NCBI GenBank assembly: GCA_044224215.1
Contig: JBGAKX010000001.1
Span: forward strand, 1 to 64,000
Direction: 5' to 3'
Source of the DNA: DAOMFM01 sp035429825
GTDB taxonomy: Bacteria; Acidobacteriota; Blastocatellia; UBA7656; JADIYM01
DNA length: 64,000 nucleotides
In this document: positions 9,586-20,589 of the stretch, piece after piece
How positions within the stretch are numbered: position 1 is the first letter of the stretch
Layout of the letters: the number at the start of each line of letters is the position of its first letter
Position numbers and translations under genes: made by a program
The notes under the pieces: model-generated
Database searches by the model: none
Told to the model about the DNA's origin: nothing
What the model saw: only the letters and a program-made list of their open reading frames with translations

Positions 9586-11940
9586 CGATTCGCACCGGCA
9601 AGTCGTCGCGAGTACACGGCCGAGCGGGCTCGCGCCGCGGCACTCGCAGGCTGTTCCGCCGAGACGCCGCGCACATACCGACGCCGGTCGAGCAGCGCCC
9701 CGAGTTGCGAGGCTGCCCCAAACAGATCTTCGTTGAGCGCCGCCACGGCGGTTCGTGCCCGGCTTGTGTCCTGCGAGTCGAGCGCGACGGCGCCCCGTCG
9801 CGCAGACGCCGATGCGTTCGCCAGCCTGCCCGCCACGGCGACGACCGCGGGCTCGTACCCGGTCTTCAGCGCAAGCAGCGCGGAGCTTTCGCCATCCGCG
9901 CGAGTGCCGAGCGCGGCGGCGCGGTCGACTGCAGAGGATTCGGGATCGAGCGCCGACGCGTCGCGGCAGAGCGCCATGACGGTCGCGAGCGCGTCACGCA
10001 ATCCCGCCTCTTCGGGCGACAGCTCCTGACGCTCCAGACGCTCGAGCCGGCTCCGGATGTCGGCGAGCTCGCCCGCGTATCGCCGCTTCAGGTCCACCGG
10101 CTTTGTCTGCACCTTGACGCGCGGAAAATAGCGCACGGCGCGTTGCGCGCGCTTCAGGTGGTCGATCGCCGCGCGTTCGTGGGGAATTGCCACGTCCGTC
10201 TCGCCGATGCCGAGCGATCGCTCGGCATCCCACATCGAGCTGACGGCGAGCATCAGTTCGTGCGCCGGATCCGACAGCGCCGTCGTCTCGGCCGCGCCGT
10301 GCGCATGCCCCTCGGTGACCGATTCGACCGCGTGCGACTCTGCCTCCGCGGCCTTGGCAGTCGCGTCCTTGGGATCGACCGTTGCCTCGGCGGACGCCTC
10401 TTTTGCGGCCTTGTCATACTCCTTCGAGTTCTTGAACCCGGCGATCGGCGAGTGTTCGTGGCCGCCCTCGTCGTGGATTTCGATGAACTGGTCAAAGCTC
10501 TCCTTGAAATCGCGCTGCTCCTGAGCGATTCCCGTGGAGCGCGAAAGAAATTCGTCGCGCGCGAGNNNNNNNCTTTGTCCGCTGGGCGTCGAGCTTCAGC
10601 GTGTGCTCGAGGATCATCCGCTCCGAGACGAGAAAGCGCGCCAGCTCCTCGGGCTTCAGATCGCCGATCGTGATCGGCGTTGTCGGCGGAGGCGCCGCGA
10701 CTTCGAACACCATGCTCTCCGACATGCCGGTCGACGGTCCCGTCACGGTGTTTCTGTCTTCGACCTCGACGTGAAAGACAAGCGTCGCTCCGGCGACGAC
10801 ACCCAGTTTGTTCAAGTCGAGCACCGCGCGGCCCGTGGCCGTACCGTCCCTGGACGCCGCCAGCGTGATGGGAAGCGTTCCGTCGACGAATTCGGCCGAG
10901 TCGCCTTCGCCGATGCTGCGGATGTAGACGAGACGTGCGCGGCCGAGGCCGTAGTCGTCGATCGCGTCGAACTCGACGGCGAGCGTTGCCGGTCGCGCGG
11001 CGGCAGTGACGAGCACGTCGCCTTTCGGGCTCGTGATGTGCACCTCCGGCGCACGGTCGGCGCGAATGCTGAGCGGCAGCAGAAAGTTCGCACGCGCGCC
11101 CGCCGGCGATTCGCTGCGGACGGCAATGCTGCCTTCGGTGACCGCCGCGAATCCTGCGGACAGCGTACCGTCCGATGCGGGTGTCAAGTGAACCGGTTCC
11201 GCGCCGTTGACCGAGACCGTAGCGGCGACATCGGAAATGCCCGGTGTGATCAGCACCTCGACACGCGAGCCCGCGACCGCCGAGATCTCGCTCGGATGCT
11301 CGAGGATCGCGGTTGCAGCGCCCGTGTATGCAGGCGGCGTGACGCGCACGACCAGCGCGTCGGGAATGTCGACCGGTGCCGGCTCGGCTCCCGCGCCGGC
11401 GAGTGCGACGACCGGTATCGGATCGGCGGCAAGCAGCAGCAGCCTGCCTTTTGCGTCGTAGCCGCGCGCCAGGGGAAGCGCCAGCGCGAACGCCGCAACG
11501 CCCGCGAGCGCGAGCGCCACTACGAGCGGCCGCAGGCTGACGACACGAGCCGGCACGAGCTCGGCCACTTCGCGCGACGCGGCATCCGCTAGCCGGTGGG
11601 CGACGTAGTCGGGCAGCGCGCGCGTCTGTTGGGATTCGAGATAACTCGCAATGGCGTTTCGGCCCGTGTCCGAGCGCGCCGTGGCGTATCGAGCGATTCC
11701 GGCGAGCGACAGGTCCGTCGATCGAAGAGCGCGGCGCAGGGCTTCGATGCCGGCGACCGCGGCGCATATGGCGACCACGAGCGCCGTGCCGCGCCAGCCC
11801 GCGACAAGCCCCCGCGACGCGTCGGCAATCGCGGCGATAGCGAGCACGCCGAGACCGGCCGCCAGGGCGGGAATCGACGTCCGAGCGGCCATCGCGGCAA
11901 CGATGCGGCCGCGAAGTCGTTTGAGTGGCGTGAGATCCAT
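9582..11940 (-). CDS. DUF4175-like membrane protein, interrupted by an assembly gap
   Basis: Two open frames belong to one gene. From 11940 to the N run the protein has N-terminal membrane helices, then beta-rich domains with the motifs RVTPPAYTG and FDAIDDYGLGRARLVY typical of DUF4175-like proteins of MoxR/BatA clusters. After the N run the reading continues in a different frame (LARDEFLSRSTGIAQEQRDF, then a charged Ala/Lys/Glu/His-rich linker and a helical C-terminus to 9582). The two parts match in character, and the downstream gene overlaps the final stop by 4 nt. The frames differ by one base, which is expected if the seven Ns are only a placeholder. The joined protein is about 785 aa. 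The role is unknown; probably an envelope component. Confidence 0.75.
10566..10572. other. Run of seven N (assembly gap)
   Basis: Seven undetermined bases lie inside the DUF4175-like gene. The coding frames on either side are out of register by one base, so the true gap is not seven bases long (its length must be a multiple of three). Confidence 0.97.
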
Positions 11941-12066
11941 CGGGCGCAGAGACTAATACGACAGGTCACGAAAAAGTTTCCGCGTCACACTTCGTACAAC
12001 TTTTCGAACCCGCAACTGCACAAATAGGGAAGAGCAAACGCCCCGCGTCTGCTCGTGTGTACGGGA

Positions 12067-12486
12067 ATGGTACCGCGATTTCACCTCACCGGGATGGTTG
12101 CAGCGGCAGTCGCCGTCGCGCTGTTCGCGCACTCGACGGCGCGCGCGCAGAACGTCGTCGACCCAAAACAGACATTCACGATCGAATGCGCCCACAAGGG
12201 CGGTTTATCCGACGAGGATCGCGAAATCGCTGCAAAGTACCTCGCCGAGAATCGCGACCGCCTGGACCGCGCGCCCGACGAGGCGATCGCGCTGTTCGAC
12301 GCATTCGGCCGCGTGACCGAGGCGCTTGCCTCGTTCACGTCGCCTGTTCCGCGACGGCTCGCACGGCAGATGTCGCCCGAGGCGGCGGGGACAATACGCG
12401 TGATCTTCGATCGCACGCTGCTTGTCGTGAGTCTTGCCGACGGCCGCATCCTCGATCGCGTCACGGCCCGGGACGAGCACCGCTAG
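12067..12486 (+). CDS. Small exported protein of unknown function
   Basis: A 139-aa protein with a clear signal peptide (hydrophobic stretch about residues 9-22, cleavage near ARA-QN) and a mature region of mixed helices and strands without recognisable motifs. I place the start at ATG 12067; an in-frame GTG at 12055 is an alternative, and neither has a good ribosome-binding site. It lies on the plus strand between the minus-strand BatA and DUF4175-like genes, so it has its own promoter. The signal peptide and mature composition make it look genuinely coding, but I do not recognise the family. Confidence 0.6.
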   Translation: MVPRFHLTGMVAAAVAVALFAHSTARAQNVVDPKQTFTIECAHKGGLSDEDREIAAKYLAENRDRLDRAPDEAIALFDAFGRVTEALASFTSPVPRRLARQMSPEAAGTIRVIFDRTLLVVSLADGRILDRVTARDEHR

Positions 12487-12535
12487 TTCCGCTCGGCGTC
12501 GCGCTTTCTGGCGTGCTCTCGTCCGCTCCCGGCGA

Positions 12536-14380
12536 CTAGCGAAGTTCCTCGCTCGGCGGAGGAGCGACCGACCGCCGGGAAACAACGAAAAGCTCGGCGA
12601 GCGCGAGCGCGAGCGCCAGCGCGAGGACGAGCCGCCAGAGTCCCTGTGTCTCCTCGAATGCAGCGACTGCACCCGCGCCAGCCGTCGCGCGGGCAGTCGT
12701 GGCGGGTCGTGCGAGCGCCGCTGCTTCGGAAGCTGTCAGTAGGTCCGTTTCGGACTCGGAGCCGGCAACGACCACGGGGACGTTCCGAACGCCGTTCGGG
12801 GTGGTAACGGTGAAGATCCCCGGTCGTTCCGGTCGGAACGAACCGTCGGCATCCGTCGGAACGAGCGCGCCGTCAGGTCCCGCAACCCGCGCCGACGCAC
12901 CAAAGCCAGGCGTGCGGTGGCCCGCGACTGCCGGGGCTGCGGCGTCGTCGGGAACGAGCGCGCCGATCAGCGCGGGAAACGCTCCAGTTCGCACGAGCGG
13001 CGCCGCAGCGCCGTCGAGTCCGAAACCGACGACGGTGACGGAACCGCGTCCGATGGCACGTCGAACGGCCACGGGTTCGCCCGACACCGTCTTCAGAACG
13101 ACCGTGTCGGTGGGCACGGCGTTGACCGTGTGAACGGCTCGGATGGGCGCCGACAAAAGCGTTGCATCGAGCTCGGGGTCCTCGACACGGTCCGGATCGG
13201 CCGACCTGACGACTCCTTCGATGTCGTGCGACGCGTCCTCGGCAGCTGGGAATGGCCCGTCGACCCGTGTCGTCGCAAAGACCACGGCGCGGCCTCCCGT
13301 CTCGACCCACGATCGAACACGCTCGACGTCGCCCGCACCGGCGAGCGCCCGGCCGCCAAGCAGCGCCACCGTGGTATCGACGCCAATGCCCGCCGTGAGA
13401 TCGGACACCACGTCGACGTCCGATTGACCCGCCGTTGCGGCGGCCGCGGCGAGGTACGGAGCCCCGCCAGCGGGGTCGCATACCACGACGCGACGGGGCG
13501 ACGTGACGGCGAAGTACCGGGCATCGTCGGCGTCGAGCCCGTCCGCATCCGTGACGACGGCACGCCAGCCGGGACCAGCCGGCTCGATGCGGACGCCGCT
13601 CGCGCCGGCGTCGGGCAAGTGTGTGGCGACGACACCGAGCGCGCGCTTTCCGTCCGACACGTGCGCAAGAGCGCACTGAATCGAAGGAGTGCCCGCCGGT
13701 CCGACAACCGCAACATCAGACACAAAACTGTTCGTGAAGCTGTCGCCGACCTGAACCGTCTCGACCTGGATTGACGGGTCGACGGCGCTCATCGTCCACG
13801 GTCCATTCGAGCGCTGAAAATCCGAAACGATGACGATTCGACGCCGCCCGGCACTCTCCGAGAGCGCTTCGTTCGCCGCCGTCAGCGCGCTTGAGAGATT
13901 CACATCGCCATAGCCCGCGGCGTACGTGCCGGCGGAATTCGCCGCCGTCGACGGGTCGGCCATGTCGCCGAGCCACGTGACCTGCGTGTCGAATGTGCCA
14001 ACGCGCACCCGGTCGCGAGGGCCGAGTGTTCCAATGAGCTGATTGAGCGCGGCGACTGCGCCGTCGTGCGCCGACGGGCGAGACATGCTCGCCGACGCGT
14101 CGACGAGCACGACGACGGATTCGCCCGAAGTGTCCGCCGCGCGCTCGACGACAGGTCGGGCGAAGGCAAGCGCAATCGCCGCGACGACCAGGATTCGCAT
14201 TGCGAGCAGCCACGGCCGGTTCGGCCGCGTCAGCGCGCGCGCAAAGCTCGGCGTTTCGCGCAGGAACGCAAGACTTGGAAACGCGAGCGAGTTCGACCTG
14301 GCGCGTCGCAGCATGTGCGCGACGACGGGCAGGGCGGCAAGCGCGAGCGCTGCGAGCGCAGCCGGAGCGACAAACGACAT
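12536..14380 (-). CDS. BatA-type VWA-domain membrane protein
   Basis: A 614-aa inner-membrane protein. The N-terminus (MSFVAPAALAALALAALPVV then HMLRRAR) is the characteristic BatA/aerotolerance N-terminal domain; a second helix lies at about 58-76. A von Willebrand A domain follows, with the metal-site motif DASASMS at 94-100. A final membrane helix is near the C-terminus (LWRLVLALALALALAELFVV). The start is ATG 14380, 5 nt after the DUF58 stop; a longer frame runs into DUF58 and is not needed. BatA-like proteins work with MoxR ATPases and DUF58 proteins in envelope stress or assembly of periplasmic complexes. The distal half resembles the glutamine-amidotransferase-like part of its cluster neighbour. 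Confidence 0.85.
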   Translation of the reverse strand: MSFVAPAALAALALAALPVVAHMLRRARSNSLAFPSLAFLRETPSFARALTRPNRPWLLAMRILVVAAIALAFARPVVERAADTSGESVVVLVDASASMSRPSAHDGAVAALNQLIGTLGPRDRVRVGTFDTQVTWLGDMADPSTAANSAGTYAAGYGDVNLSSALTAANEALSESAGRRRIVIVSDFQRSNGPWTMSAVDPSIQVETVQVGDSFTNSFVSDVAVVGPAGTPSIQCALAHVSDGKRALGVVATHLPDAGASGVRIEPAGPGWRAVVTDADGLDADDARYFAVTSPRRVVVCDPAGGAPYLAAAAATAGQSDVDVVSDLTAGIGVDTTVALLGGRALAGAGDVERVRSWVETGGRAVVFATTRVDGPFPAAEDASHDIEGVVRSADPDRVEDPELDATLLSAPIRAVHTVNAVPTDTVVLKTVSGEPVAVRRAIGRGSVTVVGFGLDGAAAPLVRTGAFPALIGALVPDDAAAPAVAGHRTPGFGASARVAGPDGALVPTDADGSFRPERPGIFTVTTPNGVRNVPVVVAGSESETDLLTASEAAALARPATTARATAGAGAVAAFEETQGLWRLVLALALALALAELFVVSRRSVAPPPSEELR

Positions 14381-14385
14381 TCCAG

Positions 14386-15303
14386 TCACTCCGCCACGAC
14401 GCGCGCGCGACGCGCGCGCAGGTAGCGGGCGAGCGCTTCGTCGAGCGCGCCCGATGTGTCGATGGCGACGTAGTCGGCGCCGGACCTGTTGCACGCGCGC
14501 CGCAGCGCGTCGACGTGCGCGGCAAATCGCGAGTTGTAGTCGGCGCGAATGCGTCGTGGATCGGCTGTCAGGCGGCCGTCGCCTTCGAGCCCGACGAACT
14601 CGATGTCGCCAGACAGCTCGAGGTTCCGCTCGATCGGATCGAGCACATGAAACAGCGCGACCTCGAATCCTGCACGCGAGAATCGCGAGATGGCGTCGCC
14701 GAGCTTGTCGGCCGGCTCATAAAGATCCGAGAAGATGAAGAGGGGGCCGCGCCGCCGGATCCGCAGCAGCGCCTCGTCGAGCGCCGCCACGAGTGACCCG
14801 CTTCCCGCGGCCCGCATGCGGTCGAGGGCGTGCAGCAGGACGTGCAGGTGACGTTCGCCGCCGCCGGGAGGAAGGACGTCGGTTGGCGTGGCACCAGCGA
14901 GTGGCCGCAACCCGACACGGTCGCCTTGCTGCACGAGCAGATACGCCAGCGAGGCCGCGAGGATCCGTGACACGTCGAGCTTCGAGACGCTGCGCGACTG
15001 GAATCCCATCGACGCGCTCGAGTCGACGAGAAGCCACGCGTGCAGGTTTGTCTCAGCCGTGTACTGGCGAACGTAGTAGCGGTCCGTTCGCGCAAACACC
15101 CGCCAGTCGAGCGAGCGAAGGTCGTCGCCCGGAATGTACGGCCGGTACTGTGCGAATTCGGATCCGACGCCGTGGCTGCGGCTTTCGTGCATCCCGACCA
15201 TCGTGCCTTCGACGACGCGGCGCGCGATGACGTCGAGCGACCCGATGCGACTCAGCAGTTCGGGATCCAGAAGCCGTCGTGGCGATGGCGCGTCGCTCTT
15301 CAT
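14386..15303 (-). CDS. DUF58 domain protein (MoxR-associated, VWA-like)
   Basis: A 305-aa soluble protein. The DUF58 signature is plain: a region reading YRPYIPGDDLRSLDWRVFAR followed by WLLVDSSASMGF, a degenerate VWA metal site. DUF58 proteins are usually encoded next to a MoxR ATPase and are thought to be its clients or adaptors. Here the MoxR gene is upstream but separated by a plus-strand flippase gene, so this gene must have its own promoter. That promoter would lie in the 65-nt divergent gap, which contains a striking dyad reaching the start codon. BatA follows after 5 nt. Confidence 0.88.
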   Translation of the reverse strand: MKSDAPSPRRLLDPELLSRIGSLDVIARRVVEGTMVGMHESRSHGVGSEFAQYRPYIPGDDLRSLDWRVFARTDRYYVRQYTAETNLHAWLLVDSSASMGFQSRSVSKLDVSRILAASLAYLLVQQGDRVGLRPLAGATPTDVLPPGGGERHLHVLLHALDRMRAAGSGSLVAALDEALLRIRRRGPLFIFSDLYEPADKLGDAISRFSRAGFEVALFHVLDPIERNLELSGDIEFVGLEGDGRLTADPRRIRADYNSRFAAHVDALRRACNRSGADYVAIDTSGALDEALARYLRARRARVVAE

Positions 15304-15348
15304 CGATGAATCTTCACAAATCGATCCGTATTTGTGAAGATTCGTCGA
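15303..15348. promoter_or_regulatory. 19-bp inverted repeat at the DUF58 start (operator or RNA hairpin)
   Basis: Left arm 15303-15321 and right arm 15330-15348 are complementary at 18 of 19 positions (core AATCTTCACAAAT / ATTTGTGAAGATT) with an 8-bp spacer. The arm touches the DUF58 start codon and covers its likely ribosome-binding site. The dyad lies in the divergent gap before the flippase gene, so a bound repressor could control both directions, or an RNA hairpin could mask DUF58 translation. Confidence 0.75.
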
Positions 15349-15368
15349 ACCCGCCCGATTTGTTTCAG

Positions 15369-16903
15369 ATGCCTGAATCCTCAGCCACCGGCCAGACGGT
15401 ACAAACGTTCGATCACGTCGCGCGACAGGCGTCTATTCGATTCTCGGGATTGGCGATCGACAAGCTGCTCGGCTACGTGTTCGCGCTGCTCGTCGCCAAG
15501 ACCTTTGGCTCGACCGTCTTCGGCCTTTACATCTTCGGCGTCGGGCTGTTCGAGATCACGTACGCGCTCACGGAGCTCGGCCTCGAGCGATCGGCGATCC
15601 GGGCGATCGCCGAGAGCGACGCTCACGGAAAGCATGCCGAAGTTCGCGCGATCGTCCGATCGACGCTGTCGCTCATGGTTCCCGTCGGTGCGGTCGTCGC
15701 GCTCGTCGGCGTCGCGTTCGGGCCGCTGCTCGCGGAGCTGCTCGGCAGACCCGAGCTCGGGCCGTTTCTGCGCATCGGGGCGATCGCGATTCCGGCATGG
15801 CTCGTCGGCGAGGCGTTTCTGTGGGCGACCGAGGGTCTCGGCAGCCAGCGGTACATGGTGACGGTCCGCGCCTGGTCGTCGAGCCGCTCGTGAAGATCGC
15901 GTTCACATTGCTTCTCTACCTGCCGTTTTCGGGAGCCGACGGGGCGACGGCGCTCGCGATCGCGTACGCAAGCGCGATCGTCATCAGCGCGGTGCTCGCG
16001 TACGTCTCCTACCGGAAGTTCGTGCTGCCACGTGCGACGGGGGAGCCCGTCGGCAGACACGCGGCGGAACTGCTGAGACTCGGTTTGCCGGTCTGCGGCC
16101 TGACGCTGCTGCAGCGCGCGCTGCAGTGGTGGGACATCTTTCTCACGTTTACGGTGGTGTCCGCGATGGCGACCACGCATTACACGGTGGCGTACCGCAC
16201 GGCGATGCTGACGCTGATGATCTCGAACGCGTTCGAGGCCGCGTTCAAGCCGGCGATGGCGGCGGCGCTCGCGCAGGGCCGCCGCGAAGCAGTCCGCGAG
16301 GAGTTCCAGAAGGTCTCGCGAACGGTGTTGATGACGTGCCTGCCGGCGATCGTGATGCTGACCGTGTTCCCGGGCCGGATCATGCCCGTGCTCGGCGATC
16401 AGTTCATTCCGGCCGCGTCGATCTGCGCGGTTGTCGCATTCGGCACGCTCGTCAGCATGCTCGCGGGGCCGGCGTCGTCCGCGCTTACGATGGCCGGCCG
16501 GACGCGCGTTCCGTTTGTGAACGGGCTCGCGGCCGCGGCGATCGGCGTGACCACGGGGCTCGTGCTCGTGCGCAGGTACGGCGCGCTCGGGGTTGCGATC
16601 GGCCAGTGCACCTCGCTGTGCCTCGCCAATGTCTTCCACAGCATCTCGGCACGTCGACTCCTTGGCGTGTTCGGAATCGGCCGCCAGCACGCCACGCTCG
16701 CGGTCGCGGCGGCCGTGGCGGTTGCCGCCGGGCTCGGCGCAAGCGCGATTGCGCCCTCGAACAAATACGCCGCGTTTGCCGCTGTCGGCGTCGCGGTCAC
16801 CGTCGCGTACATTGCGACGCTCACGATCGCCGGCGTCAACCGTGACGACTGGCGCTTTGTGCGCAACGTGCTCGGTCTCGTGCCCGGGCTCGGCCGGCGC
16901 TGA
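15369..16903 (+). CDS. Flippase / polysaccharide-export membrane protein (MATE/MOP superfamily) with an apparent one-base frameshift
   Basis: A Wzx-like or MurJ-like lipid-linked oligosaccharide transporter. Multiple membrane segments run throughout, beginning with SIRFSGLAIDKLLGYVFALL and FGSTVFGLYIFGVGLF, and it ends with LTIAGVNRDDW. The first frame (from ATG 15369) reads correctly to about 15869 (GSQRYMVTVR), and the rest continues in the next frame (LVVEPLVKIAFTLLLYLPF). A single missing base between about 15866 and 15872 restores one 511-aa protein, a normal length. It is either a sequencing or assembly error or a recent pseudogene. It lies opposite and between the MoxR and DUF58 genes and ends 6 nt from the MoxR stop. 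Confidence 0.8.
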
Positions 16904-16909
16904 GTGAGA

Positions 16910-17914
<1,005 letters not shown>

Positions 17915-17947
17915 CGGGCGTTCCTCGTCCCCGAAACCGTTCGGCGA

Positions 17948-18664
17948 TCAGTGCGTCAGCGCGTACGCAACGATGTTGACGCCGAACCTGGTGTTGTCGA
18001 TCGTCGAGAAGCGCTTGTTCGTGTGGTCGTAGTTCCACTCGCACCCGTAGTCCTTGTTGCTGTAGAGGACTCCGATGCGGCCGTTGATCTCAACTGCCTG
18101 CAGGTACTCGTGGATCATGTCGTCGCCCCAGCCATTGAGCTCGTGCGACGTGGCCGGCGGTCCGTCCTTGAATTCGAAGACGTTGCGGTACAGTTCGTGA
18201 TCGTTGTTGAGCTTGTGGAGCCGCGCGGTGTTGGGGAACAGCCGGCCCATCTCGGCCTCGAACGTGCGCGCAAACACGCCGTCGACGTCGTGGTTGCAAT
18301 CGTCGACGAACAGAAACCCGCCGCTGTGGACATACCGTCCAAGGTTCTCGCGCTCGCGATCGGTGAACCGGACGAGCTCGTTGCCCGACAGGTATGCGAA
18401 CGGAAATCCGAAGAGGTCGGTGCTGTCGAGCGCGACGACGCGTTCCTCGGTGTCGATGCGGATCGACGTGTACTCGACGAGCGAATTGAGGATGTTCGAC
18501 GGCATCTTGGCGTCCGTGTCCCAGTTGCCCGAGGCGTACTTGACGCGCGCAAAGCTGAATGCCGGCGCCGACGCGAGTACCGGAAGAATTGCGCCTGCGG
18601 CGCTCGCCAGCGGAGCGGCGGCGGCAGCGGTCGCCGCGGTCCTCAAGAAGTCTCGTCGCCTCAT
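17948..18664 (-). CDS. Tat-exported DUF4159 domain protein
   Basis: A 238-aa protein with a twin-arginine style leader (MRRRDFLRTAA plus an Ala-rich hydrophobic stretch), so probably exported folded. The mature part carries the DUF4159 pattern: FARVKYASGNWDTD, a glutamine-amidotransferase-like core with GGFLFVDDCNHD, and an aromatic end (YGCEWNYDHTN). The start is ATG 18664, with GGAGG six bases upstream; the frame extends further without support. DUF4159 proteins are common members of MoxR/DUF58/BatA clusters, often paired directly with MoxR as here. The biochemical role is undetermined. Confidence 0.85.
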   Translation of the reverse strand: MRRRDFLRTAATAAAAAPLASAAGAILPVLASAPAFSFARVKYASGNWDTDAKMPSNILNSLVEYTSIRIDTEERVVALDSTDLFGFPFAYLSGNELVRFTDRERENLGRYVHSGGFLFVDDCNHDVDGVFARTFEAEMGRLFPNTARLHKLNNDHELYRNVFEFKDGPPATSHELNGWGDDMIHEYLQAVEINGRIGVLYSNKDYGCEWNYDHTNKRFSTIDNTRFGVNIVAYALTH

Positions 18665-18773
18665 GCGTCCCTCCAAGACCGTCGAAAACGCGTTGAAATG
18701 GATTCCGGCCGAAGAGCCGGTCACATCTGCATACGAGCCCGGCGGAATCGGGTTTCAACGATTTTGGCGCGCA

Positions 18774-18799
18774 GGCGCCCGTGCGCGTGCACGGGCGCC
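18774..18799 (-). terminator. Strong hairpin after the S41 protease gene
   Basis: Arms 18774-18784 and 18789-18799 form a perfect 11-bp GC-rich stem with a GCGT loop, 14 nt beyond the protease stop on the minus strand. There is no U-tract, so it may be a processing or pausing hairpin rather than a classical terminator. Confidence 0.5.
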
Positions 18800-18812
18800 C
18801 ACGGGCGGGAGC

Positions 18813-20459
18813 CTATCGCGTCGTCGCGGTCTCGATGGGCGTGCCGGCAAGCGGCTTGGCCTTTCGGAATGCCGTGGCCATGCGCTCGGCCTGGGGGATC
18901 TCCTTGATCGCACGCAGGACCACAGGATCGGCGAGCGCCGAGATCTGGGCCGCGCTCTCGATTCCGAAATGCGCCGTCACGAGCTCTCGACGGAGCTCGT
19001 TCCGCAGCAGCTCGCGATCGACGTCGACGTCGGCCGCATTCATCTTGAGCTCGGGATGCTCGGCGACGTACTTCTTGAAGAGATCGATGTACTTGTCGTT
19101 GACCACAAGCTCGTGCGCGGCGACGACGTGGCCGCCCTCGAGATGATCGAACTTGAACGATTCGAAGCCCTTGACGCGACCGTTGACGGCTTCGGCGGTG
19201 AACGCGAACATCGCGCCGAGCCATTTCACGATCTTCTTGTTGGTGTCGAGCGGTACGTCGACCACGATGTCGGGCGTGATGCCGCCACCGCCATAGATCG
19301 GACGGCCGGCGTCGGTCTTGAAGGTCTCCTTCTTCTCGGCCGCATCGTTGGGCGTGCCGCCGCGGTGAAGGATGTAGTCATAGAGCGACGTGTTCGAGTA
19401 ATCGCGCTGAATCAGGCGGCCACTCGGCGTGTAGTACTTGCCCGTTGTGAGGATCAGGCCGCCGCTGTCCTTCTCGAGCTCGAACGGCGACTGGACCAGC
19501 CCCTTGCCGAACGAGACCTGCCCGACGATGAGGGCGCGGTCGTGGTCCTGCAGCGCGCCGGCGACGATCTCGGACGCGGATGCGGTGCTGCCGTTGACGA
19601 GGACGATCAGCGGCAACTCGTCGGGCGTGGGATTGACGGCCGTGATGCCGCCGCCGCGCATTCCGCCCGAGCGTCCGCGGATCGAGAGCACTTCCTGGCC
19701 CTTGTAGAGAAAGTCGCTGGCGATCGCGACGGCTTCCTTGACGAGGCCGCCGGGGTTGTCGCGCAGGTCGAGGATCAGCGATGTCATGCCCTGAGCCTTG
19801 AGATCGGTCAGCGCCTTCTTGAGCTCCTCGGACGACGTGAAGTAGAAGCCGCGCGAATGCTGGATGAACCCGACGCCAGGCGCGACCATGTACGCGTTCG
19901 TGATGGAGGGAAGCGGAACGGCGTCGCGCGTGATCTCGGCGACGAACGGCTCGGACACGCCCGGGCGAACGTACTTGACCGTGACCTTGGTACCGCGCGG
20001 TCCCTTCATCGCGGTCGAAACGTCGATCGACGACATGCCGGTCGTCGACTTCCCGTCGACCTCGACGATCTCGTCGCCATAGTGAAGACCGGCGCGCATA
20101 GCGGGCGTATTCGGGAAGGGCGCCAGGATGTATACCTTGCCATTGCGGGCGCCGATCGTCGCGCCGATGCCGAAGTACTGGCTCTGCTGTTCCGTCCGGA
20201 ACGCTTCGAATTCCTGACGGTCGTAGTAGTTCGAGTGCGGATCGAGCGTGCGGAGCATTCCGTAGATCGACGACTTGGCGACGTCTGCATAGTCGATGTC
20301 TCCGGCGTAGTGGTCCTCGACGACCGTCAACGCCTCAATGAAGTCGCGCGTGACCTGGTCGCGCTCGACGGGCGTACCCGCGGCGGGTGCGTAGGTTGGA
20401 ACGATGAGCGCGACTGCTAGCGCGGCCGATGCCGATACGCCAAAGACTCGGTATTTCAT
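18813..20459 (-). CDS. C-terminal processing protease, S41 family
   Basis: A 548-aa periplasmic serine protease that trims C-termini of exported proteins. Order of parts: signal peptide (about 7-27), helical cap, PDZ domain (about 93-165, with NTPAMRAGLHYGDEIVEVDG), then the S41 core with DLRDNPGG and the Ser-Lys dyad (Ser 294 in STASASEI, Lys 319 in SFGKG). A long C-terminal extension follows (about 345-548) that is helical and includes a Gly-rich GGGGITPDI loop typical of the family. The start is ATG 20459, with AGGAG six bases upstream. It is transcribed alone or with the small exported protein upstream (gap 130 nt). Confidence 0.92.
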   Translation of the reverse strand: MKYRVFGVSASAALAVALIVPTYAPAAGTPVERDQVTRDFIEALTVVEDHYAGDIDYADVAKSSIYGMLRTLDPHSNYYDRQEFEAFRTEQQSQYFGIGATIGARNGKVYILAPFPNTPAMRAGLHYGDEIVEVDGKSTTGMSSIDVSTAMKGPRGTKVTVKYVRPGVSEPFVAEITRDAVPLPSITNAYMVAPGVGFIQHSRGFYFTSSEELKKALTDLKAQGMTSLILDLRDNPGGLVKEAVAIASDFLYKGQEVLSIRGRSGGMRGGGITAVNPTPDELPLIVLVNGSTASASEIVAGALQDHDRALIVGQVSFGKGLVQSPFELEKDSGGLILTTGKYYTPSGRLIQRDYSNTSLYDYILHRGGTPNDAAEKKETFKTDAGRPIYGGGGITPDIVVDVPLDTNKKIVKWLGAMFAFTAEAVNGRVKGFESFKFDHLEGGHVVAAHELVVNDKYIDLFKKYVAEHPELKMNAADVDVDRELLRNELRRELVTAHFGIESAAQISALADPVVLRAIKEIPQAERMATAFRKAKPLAGTPIETATTR

Positions 20460-20589
20460 AATGCTCCTGACGCCAATGCTCAGCCGGGCCATGCCCGGCA
20501 CGTCAGAAAACTATACCGGACACGCAATGAGCCGAACAACAAATGGTTCGGTCGCGGAGCGCCTCAAATGTAAAACGATGTATCTGCTG

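Noticed and set aside
10253..11767. 504-aa minus-strand frame through the N run
   Set aside because: Arg/Ala-rich nonsense composition on both sides of the gap; the real gene is read in two other frames.
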